Shown here one piece after another: positions 5,708-11,733 of a stretch of 22,427 bases of DNA. The stretch comes from a virus. The translations under genes and the position numbers were made by a program. The stretch spans positions 1-22,427 of the IMG/VR virus record IMGVR_UViG_3300029953_000167; one strand, written 5' to 3'. How positions within the stretch are numbered: the stretch's first letter is position 1; the number at the start of each line of letters is the position of its first letter. The notes under the pieces are model-generated. The model was not told the DNA's origin and made no database searches. It was given only the letters and a program-made list of their open reading frames with translations.

Positions 5708-7551
5708 GCCTTGCGCCTCTCCAAAAATGTTCGTGCCGCTTGCGCCGGTGTCTCCGGTGCTGTGGATGTGTGAGTGTCGGGGGATCCAAACTTGTGCGGG
5801 CGTTGCGTAACTACATCGGTGAGATCGGTGGAGGCGGGAAGCTGCAGGCGCTTGGCCATTGCCTGCAGCGGGGTCTGCGCGCCGTTGGCCCGCGCCACAA
5901 TGCCGATGGCCTGGATGGTTTCGCGGGTCTTCTTTTCCAAGTGCCGCCGCGTGGCCATGCTCTCCGCAATCTGGGCCTGTGTGTGGGCATCCCACGGAGC
6001 GAAGCGGACCTTCTCTTCCACCTGCAGCCAGGCCAGAAAGTGGCCGTCCTCGTCAAGCGCGGCCACATTCTCCCAGTCGGCGGTGTCGTAGGCCACGACG
6101 ACTTCAAGCTTGACGAGGTTGTGCATCGTGGTCCAGCCGGCCTGGTCAACAGGAACATAGCGGCGCTTGCCGAGGCGGATCGCACAGGCATCGACCGTGC
6201 GCGTTGTATGCTCGGCCATCAGCAGCGCAAGCGTGGCAGGCTCGGGAGTGGGCTTCTGGTGAGGATTAAGGTTGCTCTCGAACACCTGACGCGGTGAGCC
6301 GCCGTCCATGTTTTCGCCTGAGTGTGGTGTGTCGTTGAACTCCTCGATCCACGCCAGTGCCGCCGCAATAAACTCGCTTGCTTTGGGGTGTTTCGATTCC
6401 TCCACGCGTCCGGCCTTGAGCAGGCGGCGGTGCTTCATCATGGCCACCTCGGTCGATTCGGGGCGCGTGAAAGGTGTACCGCTGGTCCAGGTGGGCCACT
6501 GCCGGTCGAAGCGTTCATGCATCGTCCCGAAGAAACGCTCAATGTTCTTGCTTTGCGGATGATGAGGCAGGCAGTGCGTGACAGCAATGCCGAGCCGCGC
6601 GAGGAAGCCAGTGGCCTCAATGGATGCGAGTTCCTCTTTCCACCAGTCGGGCGGCGCAAGCGGTGAATTCTTCTGATAGCCGGGCCGCGCGCCTTTGGCC
6701 ACCTTGCGGTAATCGCGCCCGTTATCTACGTAGAGATGCTCCGGGGGGCCGTACTTCGCGATGCCTCGGCGCATAGCTGCCGCGATGGCCCGCGACGAGC
6801 CTTCCCAGCACCATGTCGCGCCGACCACCATGCGCGACCGGTGGTCAATGAATGCGCTGATACGTATGCGAATTGGTGCCCCAAATTCGGCATCGGAAAA
6901 ACAATCGTTCTGGCATTCCGTGTCATGGAGTGCATGATCCCCGATCCAAACGGTGTTCGTAAGTTCGTCGTAGGCTCCGGTTAAGTGTGGGGAGACGGCT
7001 TCTCTATACGCCTTCGCACCCTTCATCGCGTAGATTTCAAGGCACGGCGGAATGCAATTCATCCATGAATTCACAGTGCCGTAGCTGGGCAAGTCGTCTT
7101 CTGGGACCTCGACGATCTCCCTCATGCGCACGATCGTCTCGTAGATCACGGTTGCGGATTGTTTGCAGGTGAGCCGGAGGAAAGCCGCCAGCATTTCTGC
7201 CTGCGGATATTTCCGGAAGAAGCGGCTCTCGTTCTTGTCTTTCCGGGTTTTGTTGGCCAGCGCGGGCAGGCCGCCGTCCTGGAATCGCCCGATCCACAGA
7301 TGGATCGTCTTCTCGCTCTGGCCGCTGGTCTCGGCGACGTATCGGATCATGCGGGTATAACTGGTTACCGGGGTTCCGTCGGTGAGACGTATTGAGCCGT
7401 AGCGATGTGGGTCGTTCCGGTACATGAGCGCCGGGGCGATGACGGCCAGCCGCTCTTCCGCCCTGGCTTGATCCTCTGGATTGGGGAGAAGGACTCGCTG
7501 CGGCGACGCGACAGGCGACGGCATTGCCAACGCAAGGGAGAGCTGAGCCAT
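5704..7551 (-). CDS. Transposase, MuA-like DDE integrase
   Basis: This 615-residue protein catalyses strand transfer for replicative transposition. The N-terminal part contains helix-turn-helix segments (about 66-100, ETSGQSEKTIHLWIGRF). The RNase-H-fold core has D205 (WIGDHALHD), D276 (LYVDNGRD) and E338 (SKNIERFFGTMHERFD) as the DDE triad. The Mu-type C-terminal domain (about 430-520) follows, then a basic helical tail that would contact the B partner. Mu A is 663 residues, so this is slightly short, mainly at the N-terminus, where Mu A has its enhancer-binding domain. The ATG directly abuts the upstream TAG. Confidence 0.95.
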   Translation of the reverse strand: MAQLSLALAMPSPVASPQRVLLPNPEDQARAEERLAVIAPALMYRNDPHRYGSIRLTDGTPVTSYTRMIRYVAETSGQSEKTIHLWIGRFQDGGLPALANKTRKDKNESRFFRKYPQAEMLAAFLRLTCKQSATVIYETIVRMREIVEVPEDDLPSYGTVNSWMNCIPPCLEIYAMKGAKAYREAVSPHLTGAYDELTNTVWIGDHALHDTECQNDCFSDAEFGAPIRIRISAFIDHRSRMVVGATWCWEGSSRAIAAAMRRGIAKYGPPEHLYVDNGRDYRKVAKGARPGYQKNSPLAPPDWWKEELASIEATGFLARLGIAVTHCLPHHPQSKNIERFFGTMHERFDRQWPTWTSGTPFTRPESTEVAMMKHRRLLKAGRVEESKHPKASEFIAAALAWIEEFNDTPHSGENMDGGSPRQVFESNLNPHQKPTPEPATLALLMAEHTTRTVDACAIRLGKRRYVPVDQAGWTTMHNLVKLEVVVAYDTADWENVAALDEDGHFLAWLQVEEKVRFAPWDAHTQAQIAESMATRRHLEKKTRETIQAIGIVARANGAQTPLQAMAKRLQLPASTDLTDVVTQRPHKFGSPDTHTSTAPETPAQAARTFLERRKA

Positions 7552-8079
7552 CTACGCGCCCGCTTTCTTGGCAGCGAGTTCGGCATCGATGCGGGCTAGT
7601 TCGGCGCGCAGTGCCTTCAAGACGCGTTCGGATTTTTCGCCATGCGCGACGCGCCACACATTCGAGGTTTCCATTCCGAGGTTTGAAGCGACGCGGCTGA
7701 TTGCGCCCCGATAGCGGCCTTTTGCGAACAGAGAAAGTTCAGATTCAGTCAGGGGTGCCGTATGCGGCGCGGGGGGCGCTTGATCCACGCGGTGAATCTC
7801 CTTCAGGAGTGCATCGAGCACGCGGCGCGCGCCCTTACCGCGCGCGGTGTAAGTCACAAGCGGCCTCGATACGCCAAGCTCATTAGCGACGCGTCGGTAG
7901 ACGCCGAAGTATTTCCCGCCGCGTTGGAACTCTTTTAGGTCAATCCCGGCGAGTTCGGGGTGCGTCGAGTAGACCGGCTCGGGTTCCAGCATCATTCCGC
8001 TTGACCCGCCGACGATCACAGCAATCATGGCCGTCATGAGGTTCCCGAGTTGCTCCATTCGAGAAGGTCGCTTGCTCAT
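7552..8079 (-). CDS. Early regulator with two tandem helix-turn-helix units
   Basis: This is a 175-residue protein starting MSKRPSRMEQ at the ATG at 8079, which overlaps the stop of the small upstream ORF (ATGA) and has AAAGG 8 nt upstream. A GTG at 8187 in the same frame is less likely. A hydrophobic segment (14-30) precedes two copies of one unit. Unit 1 (56-98) contains YRRVANELGVSRPLV and ARRVLDALLKEIHRVD; unit 2 (120-165) contains ISRVASNLGMETSNV and SERVLKALRAELARID. Each reads as a helix-turn-helix followed by a long helix. The protein encoded at 8177-8419 carries one more copy. Position just before the transposase matches Ner of Mu, so it may be an early repressor or transposition cofactor. 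Confidence 0.7.
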   Translation of the reverse strand: MSKRPSRMEQLGNLMTAMIAVIVGGSSGMMLEPEPVYSTHPELAGIDLKEFQRGGKYFGVYRRVANELGVSRPLVTYTARGKGARRVLDALLKEIHRVDQAPPAPHTAPLTESELSLFAKGRYRGAISRVASNLGMETSNVWRVAHGEKSERVLKALRAELARIDAELAAKKAGA

Positions 8080-8180
8080 GCCGCGCGCCTTTCTCCGATC
8101 AACACCCCAGGTGCCAAAAGAGGAAATGCGCGCCAGATTGCGATAAAGATGGCATTGCAGTTTGCGAAAGGCGACCTCAT
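8076..8180 (-). CDS. Translationally coupled 34-aa ORF
   Basis: A 34-codon frame starts with an ATG overlapping the stop of the gene upstream (ATGA) and ends with a TGA overlapping the next ATG (again ATGA). GGAG lies 8 nt before the start. The product begins MRSPFANCNAIFIAIWRAF and is mildly hydrophobic in the middle (AIFIAIW, FPLLAPGVLIG), so it may be a small membrane-associated peptide or just a translation bridge. The double coupling is the main evidence. An in-frame GTG extension of the downstream gene covers the same DNA and is the alternative. Confidence 0.4.
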   Translation of the reverse strand: MRSPFANCNAIFIAIWRAFPLLAPGVLIGERRAA

Positions 8181-8419
8181 GCCGCACGCTCCATCTTTCT
8201 TAGCCGCGTGGCGATCCTGGATGCTTCAGCGATCAAGGCAGTGGATACGCGACTTGAAACGTGCAGCCCCAGCGCAACTTTGCGGGCGTGGCTGGGGGAC
8301 ACGGACAGTTTCCGAGCAATGCGGCTGAAGATACCGTAAGGAGGGTTTTCAAAAATCGGGTGGATGGGCCGGATTTTCGGCTGACCTTTTCTGCTGGGTC
8401 TGGTAGTTTGGAGCTTCAA
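8177..8419 (-). CDS. First early gene, single helix-turn-helix regulator (Ner position)
   Basis: The proposed start is the TTG at 8419, with GAGG 8 nt upstream and about 20 nt after the predicted transcription start. The product is 80 residues. A basic N-terminus (TRPSRKGQPKIRP) leads into YGIFSRIARKLSVSPSHARKVALG and a helix ending in ATRLRKMERAA. The unit aligns with both repeats of the 175-residue protein downstream (R-[VI]-A-x2-L, then RV-x2-AL-x2-E). Length and position equal those of Ner (75 residues) in Mu. The frame stays open upstream into the repressor gene, but starts there would sit upstream of the promoter. Confidence 0.65.
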   Translation of the reverse strand: MKLQTTRPSRKGQPKIRPIHPIFENPPYGIFSRIARKLSVSPSHARKVALGLHVSSRVSTALIAEASRIATRLRKMERAA

Positions 8420-8422
8420 GAG

Positions 8423-8451
8423 TTGGCCCTCTGATTGGTGAACTGAAGAAT
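8423..8451 (+). promoter_or_regulatory. Possible repressor promoter
   Basis: TTGGCC (8423-8428), a 17-bp spacer and AAGAAT (8446-8451) each match consensus at four of six positions. The expected start is near 8458, leaving an almost leaderless TTG at 8469 with no clear ribosome site. Other combinations are possible. Confidence 0.3.
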
Positions 8452-8475
8452 ATCCGCGAGCAGATATTTTGTCAA
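8447..8475 (-). promoter_or_regulatory. Early operon promoter (strong sigma-70 type)
   Basis: On the minus strand, TTGACA (8475-8470) is followed after exactly 17 bp by TATTCT (8452-8447). It points into the early operon, and the start would be about 20 nt before the TTG at 8419. The -35 box overlaps the divergent repressor's start codon (8469-8471). Confidence 0.75.
8449..8468. promoter_or_regulatory. Dyad operator candidate
   Basis: AATATC (8449-8454) and GATATT (8463-8468) form a perfect 6-bp inverted repeat with an 8-bp spacer. It lies between and partly over the two boxes of the early promoter and just before the repressor start. This is the geometry expected for a dimeric repressor that blocks the early promoter and controls itself. 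Confidence 0.5.
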
Positions 8476-9161
8476 CAGAAAAAATACGTAAAGGCATAAC
8501 TGGGGACGGAGGGACGCCGCTCGGGGATCGCATCCGAGGGCTAAGAAAGTCGTGTGGCTTCACGCAAACCCAACTGGCTGCGCTACTTGGAGTGAGGCAG
8601 TCAGCGGTTGCGCGTTGGGAAAAAGGGGATGACAGGCCGGTCGCGCGGACGCTTGTCAGGCTTTCCGAACTAGCGAATTCCACAGATAGGCAATGGTGGC
8701 GCGACCAGGCAGCGGAGCATATTGGTTTTGAACCTAATAACGGACTCGGCACATTCGCGGTGCAGAGCGCCCTTCGTCCGATACCATTGCTTAAAGATGT
8801 GAAGCAGGTGGCGGCATTGGGCGCGATCTCTCCGAACGACGTTGAACGATTCCTTCAGTTTCCTGCCGAGTGGTTCCCTGAGGGTGGCGAAATACGCGCC
8901 GTGCGCGTCAAGGGCCAATCAGTGTCCGATCTGTTAGCGATGGTGGATGTGAGCAAGCGGGATGCCGACCGGCTTGCAGGTCACATGGTTGCGGTGCAGA
9001 CGCCCACTGGAATTGAGGTACGATGGCTGGTGGCTGAGGGGAACGGGTTCATCCTTCTTCCATTCACGCCGGGGCAGCCAGTGCGCTTGCTGAAGTTTCG
9101 CGGGGAAAACAGCGTGATCGGTTTAGTCAGATGGGTCGGCGATGCGCCGCCCGGAAAGTGA
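8469..9161 (+). CDS. Lysogeny repressor, XRE helix-turn-helix with S24-like C-terminal domain
   Basis: This is a 230-residue protein. Residues 18-70 are an XRE-type helix-turn-helix (LRKSCGFTQTQLAALLGVRQSAVARWEKG). Residues about 140-225 look like the LexA/CI dimerisation domain: VRVKGQSVSD places a serine (S151) at the catalytic position, followed by AGHMVAVQT and EVRWLVAEGNGFILLP. The position of the catalytic lysine appears to be Arg185, and the usual Ala-Gly cleavage dipeptide appears as Leu-Gly (near 117-118). Self-cleavage may thus be lost. It is read from a TTG that overlaps the -35 box of the early promoter. By position it silences the transposition operon. Confidence 0.85.
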   Translation: MSTEKIRKGITGDGGTPLGDRIRGLRKSCGFTQTQLAALLGVRQSAVARWEKGDDRPVARTLVRLSELANSTDRQWWRDQAAEHIGFEPNNGLGTFAVQSALRPIPLLKDVKQVAALGAISPNDVERFLQFPAEWFPEGGEIRAVRVKGQSVSDLLAMVDVSKRDADRLAGHMVAVQTPTGIEVRWLVAEGNGFILLPFTPGQPVRLLKFRGENSVIGLVRWVGDAPPGK

Positions 9162-9169
9162 GGCACGAA

Positions 9170-9562
9170 ATGAATCGAAGAGCGATCCTCGCGGTGGTGT
9201 TGTTGCTCTTCGCGGTCGCTGCTGCTGCCGTGTTCATCCACATCCACCATCAGAGCGCGATCGGTGCTGAGCTTCGGCTGGCATATGCGGCGGTCGGCAA
9301 CGCTGAAGACTACAACGAGAATGCCGCATTCGGAGAGGCGGACTTGGCGGCCCGAGAACGCCTTGACGCGCTCGACGTGGAGACCGTGGATCAAGGCCAG
9401 GCCAAGGCAAGAGATGCATTGCGCTCGTGGCTGGAATCTCTAGAAAGCCTTGTGAGTTCGCATACCTCAGAAACTGCCGTTCTACGGGCCGGGATCGCCG
9501 ACAAGGCAAGAGGGGAAGCCGTTCACGCCATGGCCCCTTTCCTTGGGCCGGCGGGAAAGTGA
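9170..9562 (+). CDS. Membrane-anchored protein downstream of the repressor (130 aa)
   Basis: The start is the ATG at 9170, with GAGG 6 nt upstream. Residues 5-25 are one hydrophobic span after MNRR, so the remaining 100 residues, which are charged and helical (AARERLDALDV, ARDALRSWLESLESL), probably lie outside the cytoplasm. No family is recognised. The gene follows the repressor by 8 bp on the same strand, so it may be expressed in the lysogen. Surface-exposed proteins in that position often alter phage adsorption or entry, but nothing here proves that. Confidence 0.65.
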   Translation: MNRRAILAVVLLLFAVAAAAVFIHIHHQSAIGAELRLAYAAVGNAEDYNENAAFGEADLAARERLDALDVETVDQGQAKARDALRSWLESLESLVSSHTSETAVLRAGIADKARGEAVHAMAPFLGPAGK

Positions 9563-9568
9563 GGCAAG

Positions 9569-9808
9569 ATGCCGAACTGTAGAATTTGCGGAAGACACGC
9601 GGGGCTGTTTTGGGATGTCCATGACGAGTGCCAAAAGGCTGTAGATTTGGGGAAAACGGCTGAAGAAGTTCAGCGCACGGGCGCCCTCCCGGCCGTGTCG
9701 CGCCCGCTGACCGCCTTCGGTGTGTTCTGGGCCGTGTTCCTTGCGCTATGCTTGTACGGCATCGTCGCGGGCATCGTGGGGGAGTTCCTTCATGAAGTCA
9801 GCCGATAA
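9569..9808 (+). CDS. Zinc-ribbon plus membrane-span protein (79 aa)
   Basis: C4-x2-C7 and H18-x2-C21 (PNCRICGRHAG...VHDEC) make a very short zinc-binding knuckle at the N-terminus. After a linker, residues 48-71 form one transmembrane helix (FGVFWAVFLALCLYGIVAGIV). GAGG lies 4 nt before the ATG. The 13-bp junction sequence before it is identical to the one between the repressor and the previous gene, so the two membrane genes look like successive additions behind the repressor. Function unknown; superinfection exclusion is a plausible but untested role. Confidence 0.65.
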   Translation: MPNCRICGRHAGLFWDVHDECQKAVDLGKTAEEVQRTGALPAVSRPLTAFGVFWAVFLALCLYGIVAGIVGEFLHEVSR

Positions 9809-9820
9809 ATTGGCCGATCG

Positions 9821-9946
9821 ATGCGCGTCGTAAAAAAACGTTATAATGTGGCAACGCCTCCCCCGAAAACCACATCACGCGCCGGGTATTGTTCTATTTG
9901 TCGCGATTGTTCGATCTATCGCGGCGCGGTCTGTTTTGCTCCCTAA
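9821..9946 (+). CDS. Possible 41-aa Cys-rich protein
   Basis: A 41-codon frame from an ATG encodes a basic start (MRVVKKRYNV), a Pro/Thr linker, and C24, C27, C30 and C38 (YCSICRDCSIYRGAVCFAP). Clustered cysteines with C-x2-C-x2-C spacing are unlikely by chance in a random frame. There is no convincing ribosome site, however, and the same DNA contains a perfect -10 box (9842-9847). Small zinc proteins such as Com act as translational activators in Mu, but their cysteine spacing differs. Confidence 0.35.
   Translation: MRVVKKRYNVATPPPKTTSRAGYCSICRDCSIYRGAVCFAP
9842..9847 (+). promoter_or_regulatory. -10 box (TATAAT) without a -35 box
   Basis: A perfect TATAAT lies upstream of the lysis genes. 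No acceptable -35 hexamer is found 16-18 bp upstream (the bases at 9819-9824 are CGATGC). A good -10 with a missing -35 is what the activator-dependent middle and late promoters of Mu show. The rest of the gap, 9809-10105, holds no other clear site apart from the weak dyad at 9902-9923. Confidence 0.4.
9902..9923. repeat. Short inverted repeat CGCGAT/ATCGCG
   Basis: Two 6-bp arms (9902-9907 and 9918-9923) are separated by 10 bp, downstream of the TATAAT box. It could be a regulator site or a weak RNA hairpin. Chance is a real possibility at this length. Confidence 0.25.
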
Positions 9947-10105
9947 ACTCAATCTCAGACCAGTATGGTTGCGACCCGCCAAATATCCGAAAGGAGCATG
10001 GCGGAGAGCCAGAGCAGAGTGTCCGTGCGGTTGCCCGTGCCTGCGCGCCAAGTAACGCGTTGGGCTTTGCAGCCGCCGGCCTCGATTGGATTGAGGCATG
10101 CGCGG

Positions 10106-10597
10106 ATGAATGACGACAAGACATTGAGCGCGGCCGGGCTGGCCCTGCTGAAGCGGAGCGAAGGCTTTCGCGCCAAGGTCTACCTGGACGTGGTGGGGAT
10201 TCCGACGATTGGCTACGGCCATCGCCTGCTGCATGGGCAGAGTTTTCCCACTGGAATCGACGAAGAGTTTGGCGCGACGATCCTGGCTGACGACGTGCAC
10301 GAGGCGGAGCAATCTGTAAAACGCCTGGTGCGTGTTTCGCTGACTCAGGGCCAGTTCGACGCGCTGGTGGATTTCGTTTTCAACCTGGGCGCGGTGCGGC
10401 TGGGCGCGTCCACGCTGCTGATCGAATTGAATGCCGGCCACTACGACGCGGCAGCGGAGCAGTTGCTGCGCTGGGATCACACCGGCCTGAAAGAAGTGCT
10501 GGCGCTGAAGGCGCGGCGGCAGGCGGAGTTTGCGCTGTGGCACGCGGAAGCGGACGGCGGCCCGGCGGCACAGGCCGAGGAAGAGAAGGCGGCCTGA
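10106..10597 (+). CDS. Endolysin, GH24 (T4-type) lysozyme
   Basis: The 163-residue enzyme cleaves the MurNAc-GlcNAc bond of peptidoglycan at lysis. The catalytic triad E19, D28, T34 sits in KRSEGFRAKVYLDVVGIPTIGYGH and has the same spacing as E11, D20, T26 of T4 lysozyme. The conserved QFDALVDFVFNLG motif follows at 83-95. There is no signal peptide or membrane anchor, so export should depend on a holin. I chose the ATG at 10106 (GAGG 9 nt upstream). The frame is open back to 9965, but an ATG at 10001 has its ribosome site only one base away. An acidic Ala/Glu tail ends the protein. Confidence 0.92.
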   Translation: MNDDKTLSAAGLALLKRSEGFRAKVYLDVVGIPTIGYGHRLLHGQSFPTGIDEEFGATILADDVHEAEQSVKRLVRVSLTQGQFDALVDFVFNLGAVRLGASTLLIELNAGHYDAAAEQLLRWDHTGLKEVLALKARRQAEFALWHAEADGGPAAQAEEEKAA

Positions 10598-10821
10598 TGG
10601 CGGGCGTAAACAGTGACAACATCGCCGACGTGTTCAGCTACCACGCACCGGGCGGCAACGATCTGGAACACTACCAGGCGCTTCGCGATGGCGCGCGGAC
10701 CTTCGCTGAAGTGATCCTGGCGAACTGCCCGCCATGCGCCGATCAGCAAGCCGCGCTGCGGAAGGTGCGCGAGGCGGTGATGACAGCCAACGCGGGCGTT
10801 GCATTGAAGGGGCGGGTATGA
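10597..10821 (+). CDS. Acb2/Tad1-like small protein (candidate anti-CBASS/anti-Thoeris sponge)
   Basis: This is a 74-residue, mostly helical protein. FSYHAPGG, then HYQALRDGARTFAEVILANCPP and ALRKVREAVMTANAGVAL, follow the pattern of a widespread short phage family (Y-H-x-P ... Y-x-x-[IL]-R ... A ... I ... CP-P ... AL-x-K-x-x-[EQ]AVM-x-ANA). I recall this family being annotated as carrying the Acb2/Tad1 hairpin domain. Founding members form oligomers that sequester cyclic nucleotides or gcADPR made by host CBASS or Thoeris defences. The start overlaps the lysozyme stop (TGATG). Family assignment is from memory of the motif; binding is not shown by the sequence. Confidence 0.6.
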   Translation: MAGVNSDNIADVFSYHAPGGNDLEHYQALRDGARTFAEVILANCPPCADQQAALRKVREAVMTANAGVALKGRV

Positions 10822-11444
10822 CGCTATCGAGAGGATTGATTGCCGGGATTGTGGCTGTGCTGCTGGCTTTGACTGGCCTGGGCGGCTACGGATGGCTGCA
10901 AGAGCACGACGCACGCACCAAGGCTGAGACCGCATCCGCCGTGCAGCAGAAGACTGCCGACGCCGCGAAAAGCGATGCCACCGCAACTGCGGACCAGCTG
11001 AAGCAGACGCTGGCCGCATTGCAGGCGCAGGCCGCTAAGCCCGCGACGCCGCAGTCGATTGTGTTCGACACTTCGAAGCTGATCCCGAACATGCCGCAGC
11101 CTATTGTGATTCAGGCCGCGCCTGTGCCGGCCGCGGGAAACGGACCCGCGTTGCCGGCCAGCCCGGCCGGCGACGCCAAGCCGCAGCAGCAGCTCGTGAT
11201 TCCGGCGGCGGATTTCCAGGCGATCCAGACGGCGGAGATCGGCTGCCAGGAGAATGTGGCCAGCCTCGCGGCCTGCACCAAGGAAGCCGTGGATACACAA
11301 ACGCAACTGACGGCCGCAACCGCCGAAGCCAAGGAATGGAAGACGGCGGCGAATGGCGGAAGCTGGATCAAGCGCACGGTGACGGCGCTGAAGTTTATAG
11401 GTATCGGCGCGGGCGTCGGTTACGTGGTGGCCCACAAATGGTGA
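10818..11444 (+). CDS. Membrane-anchored coiled-coil protein of the lysis cassette (possible spanin-like)
   Basis: The protein has 208 residues. Residues 5-25 are an N-terminal membrane span (RGLIAGIVAVLLALTGLGGY), 28-74 an Ala/Gln-rich coiled coil, 75-135 a Pro/Ala linker, 136-178 a second helical region with C143 and C153, and 191-204 a weakly hydrophobic C-terminus. Inner-membrane spanins (Rz) have an N-terminal anchor and periplasmic coiled coils, and the position between lysozyme and holin-like genes fits. I see no separate outer-membrane lipoprotein (Rz1). The start overlaps the upstream stop (ATGA). Confidence 0.5.
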   Translation: MTLSRGLIAGIVAVLLALTGLGGYGWLQEHDARTKAETASAVQQKTADAAKSDATATADQLKQTLAALQAQAAKPATPQSIVFDTSKLIPNMPQPIVIQAAPVPAAGNGPALPASPAGDAKPQQQLVIPAADFQAIQTAEIGCQENVASLAACTKEAVDTQTQLTAATAEAKEWKTAANGGSWIKRTVTALKFIGIGAGVGYVVAHKW

Positions 11445-11722
11445 AGGCAATCGGCGATTTCTTCCGCTCGCAGTTCAGTGAGAGCGATGGCACGGTGAGC
11501 AACACGCGCGTGTGCATCTGGCTTGTGGTGGTATTCGCGCTGGGTTGGGTAACGGCTTTGGTGTCGAAGATCCACGGTACGGTGACTGTGAGCGATCTGG
11601 GGCAGGTGCTTGGGCCGCTGGGCATGTTCGTGACAGGTATCTCCGGCAGCCTGTATGCCATTAACAAGACGGCGGATGTGTTCAACAACCGGACGGCGGC
11701 GAACAAGCCGCCTGGGCAATAA
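11438..11722 (+). CDS. Putative holin (two membrane spans)
   Basis: The 94-residue protein has two hydrophobic spans, about 25-43 (VCIWLVVVFALGWVTALVS) and 57-74 (LGPLGMFVTGISGSLYAI), a basic-amphipathic N-terminus and a polar C-terminus. Size, topology and place after the lysozyme are those of class II-like phage holins, which release the endolysin through the inner membrane. The ATG lies within the previous gene's end (7-nt overlap); a GTG one codon later is also possible. Confidence 0.6.
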   Translation: MVKAIGDFFRSQFSESDGTVSNTRVCIWLVVVFALGWVTALVSKIHGTVTVSDLGQVLGPLGMFVTGISGSLYAINKTADVFNNRTAANKPPGQ

Positions 11723-11733
11723 GGGAGACTGGG

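Noticed and set aside
5132-5773. Plus-strand frame of 213 codons across the MuB-like gene
   Set aside because: It is antisense to Walker A and B motifs of the ATPase and has no motif of its own.
8420-8752. Upstream extension of the first early gene across the repressor gene (191-residue frame)
   Set aside because: Starts there would lie upstream of the early promoter and antisense to the repressor. The conserved helix-turn-helix part begins after the TTG at 8419, which has its own ribosome site.
9831-9838. Programmed frameshift at a run of seven A
   Set aside because: No overlapping frame continues a gene across it. It lies in the gap beside a -10 box, and the Mu-type frameshift occurs in tail assembly genes, which are not in the window.
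9965-10105. Longer N-terminus for the lysozyme
   Set aside because: The extra 47 residues are basic and low in structure, the ribosome site before 10001 is one base from the ATG, and the T4-type fold starts right after the ATG at 10106.
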